Below, in pieces: positions 15,551 through 23,545 of a DNA stretch of 32,799 nucleotides (position 1 is the stretch's first letter; every line of letters starts with the position of its first letter). The DNA comes from Thermoplasmatota archaeon (lineage in GTDB: Archaea; Thermoplasmatota; Thermoplasmata; Halarchaeoplasmatales; Halarchaeoplasmataceae). The stretch is from NCBI GenBank assembly GCA_018334835.1, contig JAGXLF010000012.1, forward strand, positions 1 through 32,799. The letters run 5' to 3'. The notes beneath the pieces were generated by a model, which worked only from the letters and a program-made list of their open reading frames with translations, searched no databases and was not told the DNA's origin. Both the position numbers and the translations under genes were made by a program.

Positions 15551-16887
15551 TCCACCACTTCCTCCACGATCTCCTCAGATCTGCCCAGATACTCTTCAGG
15601 ATCGAAGACCGTCTCCAACTCTTCTATAGAGGTGATCTCCATTACATCTTCCTTTTTCAAAAGTATCTTTAACAGAGGTTTCTCCTCCGCTCTAGCTTTC
15701 ATGGACGCTTCTCGGATTATCTCATGGGCCTCCTGTCTGCTCATTCCCTTTTCCGTCAGGTGGATCATCACGGATTCCGCCATGACCAGGCCGTTGCTCA
15801 TCTCGATATTTTTTCTCATGTTTTCCGGGAAAACTTCCAGGTTTCTGAACAATTTTTCGCTCTTCTTCAAAATATCGTCTAAGAGAACTAAGACGTGAGC
15901 AACCGTGATCCTCTCTGAGGAGGAGTTGGTAAGGTCTCGTTCGTGCCAAAGTATATTGTTTTGATAGGTGGGTGTTACAAAACCTCTTAGCGTTTTGGCC
16001 AAACCGCATATGTTTTCCGCCAAGATAGGATTCTTCTTGTGAGCCATGGTCGAACTTCCCACCTGCTTTTCCGTCTCGAATGACTCAGCGGTCTCCATTA
16101 TCTCAGGGCGTTGGAGATTTCGAACTTCGGTGGAGAATTTTTGTAGTGAAGTTGAGATGTTAGCGGCTAAAGATACTAGTTCCGCGTACCTGTCCCGGCC
16201 GACAATTTGACCAGTTGCTCTATCGACGTTCAATCCTAGATCGTCCATAACCAGTTCCTGTATATCTTTCGCGTCTTTGCCGAAAGCGGCGCCGCTTCCC
16301 ACCGCACCGCTCATCTTTCCGACCAAGATGCGTTTTTTTGCCTCTCTAAGACGCTCTAAATGTCTTTGAATTTCTGCAGTATAAACTGCCATCTTTAGAC
16401 CAAAAGTCATCGGTATCGCGTGTTGACCATGAGTTCTACCTATCATGACAGTATCTTTGTGCTCTCTAGCCCTCTTAGAGAGTGTTGATTTCAGCTCCTG
16501 AATATCTTCTTCTAGTATATCCACGGTTTCCTTGAGTTGAAGGGCCATGCCTGTATCTATTATGTCATTGGAAGTAGCTCCCAGATGGATATATTTTTCT
16601 GCATCTCCACAGTGTTTACCGAGGACTTTGACGAGGGCCATGATATCGTGTTTTGTCTCTTCTTTCTCAACTCTCTCGACTTCTTCCCAGTCTACTATTT
16701 CAGTAGTGGCGTTCTTCGTTATCGTTTCAGCGGCTTCTTCAGGCACGTTTCCGAGTTTTGAGTGTGCTCTTGCTAGAGCTGCTTCGACTTTCAATAGCTT
16801 ATCGGTCTTGTTTTCCTTGCTGAAGACCGACTTCATCTCCTCTCTACCATACCGATAGTCTAAAGGGCAGACCAGCATATATCTCAC
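15547..16887 (-). CDS. purB: Adenylosuccinate lyase
   Basis: Fumarase/aspartase-superfamily enzyme acting twice in purine synthesis (SAICAR to AICAR; adenylosuccinate to AMP). N-terminal VCPLDYRYG, HLGATSNDIIDTGMALQ (substrate loop with catalytic residues), GRTHGQHAIPMTFG, and the signature loop GSSTMAHKKNPI are all present. 446 residues, full length. Translation may begin at the GTG that overlaps the GAPDH stop (TAGTG) or at ATG 16878, three codons later. I keep the first because coupling by one-base overlap is common. It follows GAPDH in one transcription unit. Confidence 0.95.
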   Translation of the reverse strand: MRYMLVCPLDYRYGREEMKSVFSKENKTDKLLKVEAALARAHSKLGNVPEEAAETITKNATTEIVDWEEVERVEKEETKHDIMALVKVLGKHCGDAEKYIHLGATSNDIIDTGMALQLKETVDILEEDIQELKSTLSKRAREHKDTVMIGRTHGQHAIPMTFGLKMAVYTAEIQRHLERLREAKKRILVGKMSGAVGSGAAFGKDAKDIQELVMDDLGLNVDRATGQIVGRDRYAELVSLAANISTSLQKFSTEVRNLQRPEIMETAESFETEKQVGSSTMAHKKNPILAENICGLAKTLRGFVTPTYQNNILWHERDLTNSSSERITVAHVLVLLDDILKKSEKLFRNLEVFPENMRKNIEMSNGLVMAESVMIHLTEKGMSRQEAHEIIREASMKARAEEKPLLKILLKKEDVMEITSIEELETVFDPEEYLGRSEEIVEEVVD

Positions 16888-17891
16888 TACTCTATACCCA
16901 TCGCTTCATTAGTACGGCGAATACTTTTCATCGGGTCCTCTTCAAGTTCTGTCATAGCTCTTATAGCATCGATATTTTCAGGTATTATGTCGCTCTCCTG
17001 ATGTATCGCCTGGTAATAGTAAAGTGTAGACCCCTCTACTTTTATCGCATCGTCCCAAACGGCTATCTCATTTAAGTCTCCTCTGGTATTATCTCTGTCC
17101 TTGGCATATTCCATGATTTTTGCAGTGGAATCTACACCCTGTGAAGCGTTGAAGAACCTAACTCTCGGTGTTTTATCCCAGATATCGATGACCTCTTCCG
17201 CATCTACCTCCTCTTCGAGTTCCACTATATTGCTGTGTAAGTGCATTATGGTCGTAGGAACTTTCACGGCAGTGGTTTGAATGTTTATTTCCGGAACGAC
17301 GCTCTGTACGTCCGGACCGTGGTGAGAAGGGATATCTAAAACTGGATTTATAGAATTTATCGGGCCTCTCGAAGTGTCCCAGGGATCGGCTCCTCTTCTG
17401 ACCATCACCGCCCTGCAGTTGTCGATGCCTATATCGCGGTGAAGAGGATAAAGCGTTCTCAAAAGCCCAGTTGTATTGCAAGAGACGACTCTGAGATAGT
17501 CGGCACCTAAAGCTTCTTCGTAATTTGCCATTGAATTGAAAGATAGGCCGGTTAGTTCGTGGTCTTCGCCTCCCTGCCAGATCGCCTTTACTCCGGCCTT
17601 TTCGTACATGGATTTGTAACCTGATTTTTTTGGTGTTCCGTCTATTATTATGTCCGCTTCTTCCAACAGATCTTCAAGCATCCCTTCCACCAGGATCTCT
17701 TTTTCTTCAAAATTGTCTAGATATTTGTCCGAAGCGGCGTAAAATGGAAAACCTTTTTTTACGGCTATCTCGGCTTCGTAGGTCGGACTCCTTTTGGCCA
17801 CACCTACGATCTCCATATCATCTTGTTGGTCAACCGCGTCAGCCACTCTCTTTCCCACTGTTCCGTATCCGTTTATTCCAACTTTTACCAT
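16887..17891 (-). CDS. gap: Glyceraldehyde-3-phosphate dehydrogenase, archaeal type II
   Basis: NAD(P)-dependent interconversion of glyceraldehyde-3-phosphate and 1,3-bisphosphoglycerate in central carbon metabolism. The Rossmann motif is VGINGYGTVGKRVADAV at residues 4-20. The catalytic cysteine is C138 in RVVSCNTTGLLRTLYPL, the archaeal form of the motif. IDGTPKKSGY (83-92) and the C-terminal half also match the archaeal family. 334 residues. The ATG at 17891 is preceded, with 6 nt spacing, by GGTGATC (17898-17904), a perfect match to the 16S 3' end. The in-frame GTG at 17903 lies within that signal and is rejected. A TATA-like AAATATTTTTA is at about 17919-17930. Confidence 0.95.
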   Translation of the reverse strand: MVKVGINGYGTVGKRVADAVDQQDDMEIVGVAKRSPTYEAEIAVKKGFPFYAASDKYLDNFEEKEILVEGMLEDLLEEADIIIDGTPKKSGYKSMYEKAGVKAIWQGGEDHELTGLSFNSMANYEEALGADYLRVVSCNTTGLLRTLYPLHRDIGIDNCRAVMVRRGADPWDTSRGPINSINPVLDIPSHHGPDVQSVVPEINIQTTAVKVPTTIMHLHSNIVELEEEVDAEEVIDIWDKTPRVRFFNASQGVDSTAKIMEYAKDRDNTRGDLNEIAVWDDAIKVEGSTLYYYQAIHQESDIIPENIDAIRAMTELEEDPMKSIRRTNEAMGIE

Positions 17892-18037
17892 AATCTCGAT
17901 CACCGATTGGGGTAACAGTAAAAATATTTAAGTAGATTTCGGTCGAATAAAAAAATTCGAAAAAACGGTTGATTCTATCCTTACTTTCTGTATAATCCGC
18001 TCTTGTTTTATCTCACAAATCAAACACTAGCTGTTTC

Positions 18038-18802
18038 TCAGTAATGACCGAGTAAACCTCTCTTCTTAGCGCTTTTTTCCATTAGACTGAAGATGAATAA
18101 TCCAACGAACAGGTAAGCGAAGGAATTGACGATAAGTATCGTGTAATCGATCATTGTAAAATCAAGAAGTGATAGACCGTCGATCATCATCCTGTTTATC
18201 ATGTTGTTCCCCCATGATATCGGCACGAAATAGATTATTTTGTGGTCCGTGATCGTTGGAAGTACCAACAGCAGGATGAACAAAAATTGTAGTATCTGGT
18301 TGCCGGCCTGGACTTTTTTTAATACCAATGAAAGTCCGCCCATGATATAACCGATACCGTAGATGGACATTAGGGTTAGAACTATCAAGATGATCACTCC
18401 GGGGTTCAAACTCAGATACTGTCCGGTTACGACCATCATTATCGAAAGAAAGGTTAGGAACAGTACAAATTGAAATATAAAAGAGCCGAAAACACGGTAT
18501 GCGGAGATCCTTCTGAAAGTCGAAGGGGTCAGATATAACTGTTCTAAAGTGCCGTCTCTTGCCTCTCTAAGCAAACCCCATGACATCTCACTGTAAGCCA
18601 TGACCGCGAAGATCCACATGGCGAACCCGACGATGGTCCCCTGTAATGTATCGGTACCGGCTTCGAAACTCTTCAATCCGAAAAACACCAGCATGAACAA
18701 TATGAATATCCCGCCCATGGTCATGAGTGTATTCAGGAAGTATCTTTTCAATTCTATGAAGTATTTTTTTACTACGGAGTAGAAGATGAGATGTTCTTTC
18801 AT
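18038..18802 (-). CDS. ABC-2 type transporter permease
   Basis: 254 residues with six membrane segments in the ABC-2 arrangement: short cytoplasmic N terminus, helix 1 at about 25-45, helix 2 at about 55-75. The coupling segment GLLREARDGTLEQLYLTPST (about 76-95) is the typical ABC-2 signature loop, and four more helices follow. It forms the membrane part of an exporter with the ATPase gene upstream; the two overlap by 4 nt (18799-18802), so they are coupled. The substrate (drug, lipid or other) cannot be read from the sequence. Confidence 0.88.
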   Translation of the reverse strand: MKEHLIFYSVVKKYFIELKRYFLNTLMTMGGIFILFMLVFFGLKSFEAGTDTLQGTIVGFAMWIFAVMAYSEMSWGLLREARDGTLEQLYLTPSTFRRISAYRVFGSFIFQFVLFLTFLSIMMVVTGQYLSLNPGVIILIVLTLMSIYGIGYIMGGLSLVLKKVQAGNQILQFLFILLLVLPTITDHKIIYFVPISWGNNMINRMMIDGLSLLDFTMIDYTILIVNSFAYLFVGLFIFSLMEKSAKKRGLLGHY

Positions 18803-19785
18803 CTTACGGCCTCCTCTTTCTCGATGACTTCCATGAAGATCTCCTCCATATTTTTATCTAGATTATTGACTTCTTCCAATTTTACATCCTTTTTTTGAAG
18901 ATGATTTATCAGATCGTAAAAGGAATCGGAATCCTTCAAAGACGCTCTCAGCTTTGTCTTACCATCCTTTCGTTGAATATCGGTAACATCATATTTTTCC
19001 TTTAGTCTAGGAAGTCTTTGTTCACCCTTGAGGATGAAATCATAGAGATGCACGTTGAACACATCTTTCAAGTTGTTCACGCTGTCATTTGCCAGGATCT
19101 TTCCCTCATTCATGATGATCACCCTTTCACAGACGTCTTCCACAACGTTCATGTCGTGACTGCTCAATAGGATCGTTTTTCCCATGTCAGATGTCAACCG
19201 TTTTACGAACTCTCTCATCTCTTTGGAAGTTTTGACATCTAACCCAAGAGTCGGTTCATCCAAAAGTAGAAAATCGGTCCCTCTAATCAGAGCGCAACTC
19301 AACGCTAATTTCTGCTGCATACCTCTTGAAAGTTTTCTAGCCGGCACGTCTTCTTTTTCCTGGAGATCGAACCTTTTTAGCAGACTTTTGATCTCGTGTT
19401 CTGCCTCCTTTAACCTCCTTCCATGCAACCTGGCGAAAAACTCTAGATTTTCTCTAGTGGTCAATCTCCAGTAAATGTTCCTGTTGCCTTCGAGGACCGC
19501 ACTTGTATTACTCACCGCTTTTCTAGTATCATTTACGGCGTCGATACCGAATATGTTTATCTCTCCTTTTGTGGGCTCCACAAGACCACAGATGCATTTG
19601 ATAGTCGTGGTTTTTCCAGCGCCGTTGGGGCCGAGAAAGCCCACTATTTCTCCCTCATCTACTGAGAAAGAGATTCCATCCACAGCTCTCGTGGATTTCT
19701 TTCTCCACTGAGGGTATGTCTTCTCTAGGCCGTTCACGGTCAATGATTTCTCTGTAGATCTTTTTGTTCGACCTTGAGTCATCAT
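18799..19785 (-). CDS. ABC transporter ATP-binding protein (ABC-2 exporter type)
   Basis: 328 residues. Walker A is GFLGPNGAGKTTTIK, the ABC signature is LSRGMQQKLALSCAL, Walker B is FLLLDEPTLGLD, and the switch His lies in LLSSHDMNVVEDVCERV. The first ~225 residues are the nucleotide-binding domain. The last ~100 are a charged accessory domain common in CcmA/NatA/drug-exporter ATPases. It powers the permease encoded by the overlapping downstream gene. The gene starts with two consecutive ATGs; the first is used here. Two unknown genes 150 nt upstream in the same direction may belong to the same unit. Confidence 0.92.
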   Translation of the reverse strand: MMTQGRTKRSTEKSLTVNGLEKTYPQWRKKSTRAVDGISFSVDEGEIVGFLGPNGAGKTTTIKCICGLVEPTKGEINIFGIDAVNDTRKAVSNTSAVLEGNRNIYWRLTTRENLEFFARLHGRRLKEAEHEIKSLLKRFDLQEKEDVPARKLSRGMQQKLALSCALIRGTDFLLLDEPTLGLDVKTSKEMREFVKRLTSDMGKTILLSSHDMNVVEDVCERVIIMNEGKILANDSVNNLKDVFNVHLYDFILKGEQRLPRLKEKYDVTDIQRKDGKTKLRASLKDSDSFYDLINHLQKKDVKLEEVNNLDKNMEEIFMEVIEKEEAVR

Positions 19786-19934
19786 TATGCCTCGAGCATG
19801 TATAAGATGTTTAATCTATTTTTTGATATAGAACATCTCCTCCTATCGGTTGATCGCTTCTTTAAATTCCTGTTCCTCTATCTCTTCCTTCTCGCTCATC
19901 GTATAGCCCCGAAGATGAGTTTTCTTACAGACCT

Positions 19935-20174
19935 TCAAAGATTGTTCGAGACCAGATCTCTGATACTAAATTCTGGTAACTCTTCGGAGAGCTCTTCTGC
20001 GACCTTTTCCCTTAGACCTTCCTTCTTCAAGGTCTTCTTGAATATCTTCTTTCTCTTCTTTGCAACTCTTTTATACTTCAGGAAGACGAAAGCGAGTTTA
20101 AGAAGGAGAGGTAGAGAGGAAACTAACACTTTCAACGCTAGTAGTGGTTTTCCGTCTCTCTTCCCTTTTTGCAT
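19935..20174 (-). CDS. Small basic protein with one hydrophobic segment, unknown function
   Basis: 79 residues. A hydrophobic stretch (about 12-32, rich in Leu/Val) is followed by a strongly basic run, KYKRVAKKRKKIFKKTLKK, and then an acidic-helical end. This looks like a single-span membrane or membrane-anchored protein with a cytoplasmic basic face. Its ATG directly follows the TAG stop of the upstream gene in the same frame, with GAGGA about 10 nt before it as a possible Shine-Dalgarno. No family is recognised. It may be a partner of the upstream gene, or one gene may have been split by a stop (see findings). Confidence 0.55.
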   Translation of the reverse strand: MQKGKRDGKPLLALKVLVSSLPLLLKLAFVFLKYKRVAKKRKKIFKKTLKKEGLREKVAEELSEELPEFSIRDLVSNNL

Positions 20175-20534
20175 CTATTCCCATTCCTCGTCCATCTTCT
20201 TCTCTATTTTATCTTTAATTTTTTCACCAATGTCCTCATCGAAGTTTTCTCCGCCGAAACCACCCTTTTCGCTCAAGATATTTTTCACTACTGAAGTCAC
20301 GTCACGGCTCTGCATGAATTCTTCGGTCAGGTTGTAAGCCTTGTCTTCCTCCATACCAGCGTTGACCAATTCTTTGTAAAAGTTGGCAGTGCTCTTCGCC
20401 AAGTTCTTGCTGTCTTCAACGTTGTATACTGCGTCAACGATCCCTGATATCAAATCAGGCACAGTCTCGTTCAAAGTCTCCATCACTTCCTTCAATTCCT
20501 CAACATCGTCCATATCTTCGGTATCTATATCCAT
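20175..20534 (-). CDS. Acidic helical protein of unknown function
   Basis: 119 residues from the ATG at 20534. The GTG at 20543 is part of the AAGGTGA Shine-Dalgarno, so the ATG is the better start. The protein is strongly acidic at both ends. Its centre, VPDLISGIVDAVYNVEDSK, is a helical segment, and FYKELVNAGMEEDKAYNLTE resembles small helical domains seen in uncharacterised archaeal proteins. It ends in TAG, directly followed in frame by the ATG of the next gene. The two and the ABC transporter point the same way. No function is assigned. Confidence 0.6.
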   Translation of the reverse strand: MDIDTEDMDDVEELKEVMETLNETVPDLISGIVDAVYNVEDSKNLAKSTANFYKELVNAGMEEDKAYNLTEEFMQSRDVTSVVKNILSEKGGFGGENFDEDIGEKIKDKIEKKMDEEWE

Positions 20535-20695
20535 CTTTTTCACCTTGTACCATAAGGGCGACCAATGTATTTGTTTTTACCGAGCATTTCTGCCCGCTAA
20601 TTGATCATATAATGGTTCTGTTCCGAGGGGTTTTACACACATTCACGTAAATTATTAATAATGCCTTTTAAAATAAAAAAAAGAGACTGTTAGAG

Positions 20696-20911
20696 ATGTG
20701 GATGACTTTGCTGATATACATAGGGATATTACTTTTGCTCGTGCTGTTGGCATACGGATTTATATATGTTGCACCGGTTATGATAATAGTACTAGCGATA
20801 TTAACGGTACTAGAGTTGTTGGGATACAGCTTACTAGGATGGTTGGGAATTGAGTTACCAGAGGTTTGGATTTTAGAGTTGATGGGTTTGAGTGAGCTTC
20901 TAATCTACTGA
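20696..20911 (+). CDS. Small two-span membrane protein, unknown function
   Basis: 71 residues, almost entirely hydrophobic, with two or three predicted membrane segments (about 4-22, 24-46 and possibly 48-60) and only a few charged residues. An AT-rich stretch (ATTATTAATAATGCCTTTTA, about 20653-20672) upstream may contain the TATA element. No Shine-Dalgarno is clear. It lies between the ABC operon, which is divergent, and the YeeE/YedE pair. It could be a real small membrane protein or chance; the continuous hydrophobic pattern favours a gene. Confidence 0.45.
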   Translation: MWMTLLIYIGILLLLVLLAYGFIYVAPVMIIVLAILTVLELLGYSLLGWLGIELPEVWILELMGLSELLIY

Positions 20912-21061
20912 GGATTAAGAACAAGTTTCTATTTACCCATAACCAAAGTGAATTTGTTCTGTGAAGATTAAGACACCTAGTGGTATTTTGAGAATTGAAT
21001 CCTCGAAAACCCACTAGCCTACTCTGCAAATTTCTCTAGATAATTTCTACTTTCAGATAAA

Positions 21062-21070
21062 TTTTATATA
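21062..21070 (+). promoter_or_regulatory. TATA box of the YeeE/YedE operon
   Basis: TTTTATATA is centred about 30 nt before the ATG at 21096 and 36 nt before a second in-frame ATG at 21102. With transcription starting about 26 nt downstream, the transcript would be leaderless or nearly so. The later genes of this operon instead have clear Shine-Dalgarno sequences. Confidence 0.6.
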
Positions 21071-21095
21071 AATTGCAGACTATTATGCTGTGTAG

Positions 21096-21617
21096 ATGAT
21101 CATGAATATATTGACTTCGGAATTATGGTCGCCTTATGTTGTGGGGATCGGCATCGGTGTGTTGGTTTGGATTAGTTTTATCATATCTAACAAGGCGATA
21201 GGTTGTTCTACTGCTTACGCTAGAACATTTGGCATGGCTGAAAAGTTGGTCAGAGGGGAGAAGGTGAAGGAGAAGGAGTACTACAAAAAATTCATACCAA
21301 AAATAGACTGGGAGTGGATGCTCGTTCTCGGTATTGTAGTGGGAGCCTTGATCTCATCGGTGTTATCTGGGAGTTTCAGGTTTGAGAACGTACCGCTGAT
21401 CTGGAAAGAGACCATCGGTGGAGGACCTCTTCTTAGGTTTGCAGGTGCATTTATCGGGGGTCTGCTGTTGGGTTTCGGTGCTAGGATGGCCGGCGGTTGT
21501 ACCAGCGGGCACGGTATAAGCGGTACTATACAGTTGGCTTTATCAAGTTGGTTGGCCTTCATCGCATTTTTTGTAGGAGGTATCTTGACCGCTTTGTTTA
21601 TTTATGGAGGTATATAG
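21096..21617 (+). CDS. YeeE/YedE-family sulfur-compound transporter, first half
   Basis: 173 residues with four to five membrane segments. The family's conserved cysteine motifs are AIGCSTAYARTFGM (about 34-47) and RMAGGCTSGHGISG (about 143-156). YeeE/YedE proteins (for example TsuA) move thiosulfate or other sulfur species, with conserved cysteines along the pathway. Here the transporter is split into two genes. This one ends in TAG, immediately followed by the ATG of the second half. The rhodanese gene downstream supports a role in sulfur acquisition or sulfur-transfer chemistry. Confidence 0.88.
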   Translation: MIMNILTSELWSPYVVGIGIGVLVWISFIISNKAIGCSTAYARTFGMAEKLVRGEKVKEKEYYKKFIPKIDWEWMLVLGIVVGALISSVLSGSFRFENVPLIWKETIGGGPLLRFAGAFIGGLLLGFGARMAGGCTSGHGISGTIQLALSSWLAFIAFFVGGILTALFIYGGI

Positions 21618-22169
21618 ATGCTGGAGAGACTTTATGAAGACAGAAAAAAACAGCTTTTGTTCGGTTTCTTGATCGGTGTAGCTTTCGGCTTCCTGCTTGA
21701 TAGAGGTGGCGCTACTGATTTCGACGTGATAGTTAAACAACTTCTTTTAAAAGATTTCACCGTACTGAAGATCATATTTTCGGCCATAATAACCGGCATG
21801 ATCGGGGTTCATCTGATCGTGAGGTATCTACCTGCTGAACTGCAGCCTAAACCCTGTTTCTGGAAACCGATAATGATCGGAGGATTGATCTTTGGTGCCG
21901 GTTTCGCGCTCCTTGGACTCTGTCCTGGAACAGCGGCTGGCGCCTTAGGTACAGGGTCGGTCCACGCTTTGTTCGGTGTTTTGGGTATGCTTGTGGGAGC
22001 GGGATTATTCGCTTCGATTTATCCAAAATTGACAGGTTTCATAGACAGGAGTAATATGGGTGAAGTCACCATAGATGGTGTTTTGGAAATAAATAAATGG
22101 TGGATAATAACTTTGATATCATTGATATTGGCCGTTATCATGTACTATCTGGAAATGATAGGGCTGTGA
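21618..22169 (+). CDS. YeeE/YedE-family sulfur-compound transporter, second half
   Basis: 183 residues and about five membrane segments. GVAFGFLLDRGGATDFDVI near the N terminus and LLGLCPGTAAGALGTGSV (about 94-111) are characteristic of the second YeeE/YedE half; the Cys of LCPGTA is the conserved one. A GGAGGT Shine-Dalgarno lies 6 nt before the ATG, inside the end of the first-half gene, so it is separately initiated and coupled. It probably assembles with the first half into one transporter. A ZIP-like membrane gene follows 22 nt downstream. Confidence 0.88.
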   Translation: MLERLYEDRKKQLLFGFLIGVAFGFLLDRGGATDFDVIVKQLLLKDFTVLKIIFSAIITGMIGVHLIVRYLPAELQPKPCFWKPIMIGGLIFGAGFALLGLCPGTAAGALGTGSVHALFGVLGMLVGAGLFASIYPKLTGFIDRSNMGEVTIDGVLEINKWWIITLISLILAVIMYYLEMIGL

Positions 22170-22191
22170 ACAAGATATAGAGGAGATATAT

Positions 22192-22896
22192 ATGATGATG
22201 ACTTGGATGGAAACTTTAGTTTTGATCTATGCTGTATTCCTGAGCACATTTCACCTTTTCTGCCATAAATTGACCTTTTGTATTTCCCGTTCTCACACGT
22301 TCTTCCTAAGCTATGGCGGCGGATCTCTTTTAGCTATAATATTTTTGGTATTTCTGCCCGAGGCAGTACATTTCACACCTACGATGGCTGTTTATCCGCT
22401 GATGCTCTTCGGGTTCGTCGCTTTTTTCTTATCTGAAAAATATCTTTACCAGCATGTAAAAGATCCAAAAGTTTTGGATGAAGAGCTTTATCATCTGCAC
22501 GTAGCAGGTTTCTTCATAGACCATTTTATCAAAGGTTTCATCCTTGTGACGATCATCGTGCTCCGCCCTATCTTGGGCTTTCTCACAGCGATACCATTTT
22601 TCATACACTCATTGTCATCCTCTATCGCTTTGGACGAGATCCACAAATATACGGGTCGAAAGATAGATAGGATATTGATGTCAAGTTCTACTGTGCTCGG
22701 CACCATATTCGGGATATTTTTTACGATAGGCCCACATCTTGAAAGGAGTATCATAGCATTCATTTCGGGGATGATGTTGTTCATGGTCAGTAGAGATGTA
22801 CTGCCTAAAAGGAAAGAAGGCAAGCCTTTGTTTTTCTTACTGGGTGTCCTGACGATATTTTTTATCTGGCTAGGACTTGAATATCTCTTCATTTGA
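22192..22896 (+). CDS. ZIP-like multispan membrane protein lacking usual metal ligands
   Basis: 234 residues with about eight membrane segments. The layout recalls ZIP metal transporters: YGGGSLLAIIFLVFLPEAVH after helix 2, then a loop, a helix with HVAGFFIDHFIKGF where ZIPs have HSxxDG, then FFIHSLSSSIALDEIH where ZIPs have HExPHE, and SGMMLFMVSRDVLP near the end, like the ZIP LxExxPE. The canonical His/Glu metal sites are altered, so metal transport is uncertain. GAGGAGAT precedes the run of three ATGs that begins the gene. It is cotranscribed with YeeE/YedE, so a sulfur-linked or metal-sulfide role is possible. Similarity is judged by eye. Confidence 0.6.
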   Translation: MMMTWMETLVLIYAVFLSTFHLFCHKLTFCISRSHTFFLSYGGGSLLAIIFLVFLPEAVHFTPTMAVYPLMLFGFVAFFLSEKYLYQHVKDPKVLDEELYHLHVAGFFIDHFIKGFILVTIIVLRPILGFLTAIPFFIHSLSSSIALDEIHKYTGRKIDRILMSSSTVLGTIFGIFFTIGPHLERSIIAFISGMMLFMVSRDVLPKRKEGKPLFFLLGVLTIFFIWLGLEYLFI

Positions 22897-22957
22897 GTTG
22901 TGAACAGTTTTTAGTTAATTATTTATAATAAGTTGAACTTGGTTTGTAAGGGATATC

Positions 22958-23545
22958 ATGAGTCTGATAATAGATGTGAAGACCAGGGAAGAGTACTATA
23001 TGAACCATATCGAAGGGGCATTGAATATACCAGTATGGGACCTCGGCTTTTATCTTGACTTCTTGAAGGATAAATCGATCAAGGTTTACTGTGGTCCTAG
23101 AAGAAAAAGAACTGAGATGGCACTTGAATTTTTGGAGGACAAAGAAGTAGATGCTGAAGAGCTCCCGGTAGAGGAATTCGAGGAGTATGAATGGATCGGA
23201 AAACCGATGGTTAGCGCATTGAATTATCTATCGGTCAAACCGGGACATGAAGAGGAAGTGGAGGAGATGATGGAAGAACTCTGCGAGTTCACGATGGACA
23301 AGGAAGGTTTTATTGGAACAAAAGTGGTGAAAGCCACCGACGTAGCTTATGGCGGCTCTATGTTGAGAGGAGAACGTGAAGAGATAAAGATCAAACCGAC
23401 CAAATACATAATGATTACCTACTGGGACAGTAGAGAAAGCCACGAAAAGTTCCACGACATCGAAGAGATAAGAGAGGGCTTCAAAGAGATGATGCCTCAC
23501 CTCTCAGTTATGCCGTTCGAAGAGCACGCGGAGATCATACACTGA
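22958..23545 (+). CDS. Rhodanese fused to an antibiotic-biosynthesis-monooxygenase (ABM)-like domain
   Basis: 195 residues. Residues 1-80 are a compact rhodanese: IDVKTREEYYMNHIEGALNI, then the active-site loop VYCGPRRKRT with the sulfur-carrying cysteine C45. Residues ~86-195 look like a dimeric alpha-beta barrel of the ABM type: ALNYLSVKPGHEEEVEEM at the start, then FIGTKVVKATD, and TYWDSRESHEKFHD near the end. Rhodaneses transfer sulfane sulfur from thiosulfate or persulfide. ABM folds act as small oxygenases, heme-degrading enzymes or regulators. AGGGATATC lies before the ATG, and a TATA-like ATTTATAATA is at 22921-22930. It follows the YeeE/YedE genes in the same direction, consistent with use of imported sulfur. 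Confidence 0.8.
   Translation: MSLIIDVKTREEYYMNHIEGALNIPVWDLGFYLDFLKDKSIKVYCGPRRKRTEMALEFLEDKEVDAEELPVEEFEEYEWIGKPMVSALNYLSVKPGHEEEVEEMMEELCEFTMDKEGFIGTKVVKATDVAYGGSMLRGEREEIKIKPTKYIMITYWDSRESHEKFHDIEEIREGFKEMMPHLSVMPFEEHAEIIH

Noticed and set aside
19847-19900. 17-codon acidic reading frame on the minus strand upstream of the ABC ATPase
   Set aside because: Too short and without a convincing start signal; could be chance in A/T-rich DNA.
21612-21623. TAG recoding (pyrrolysine) across the genome
   Set aside because: PCNA, GAPDH and uvsE stop with TAG exactly at their normal C termini, so TAG works as an ordinary stop here; no pyl genes are seen.
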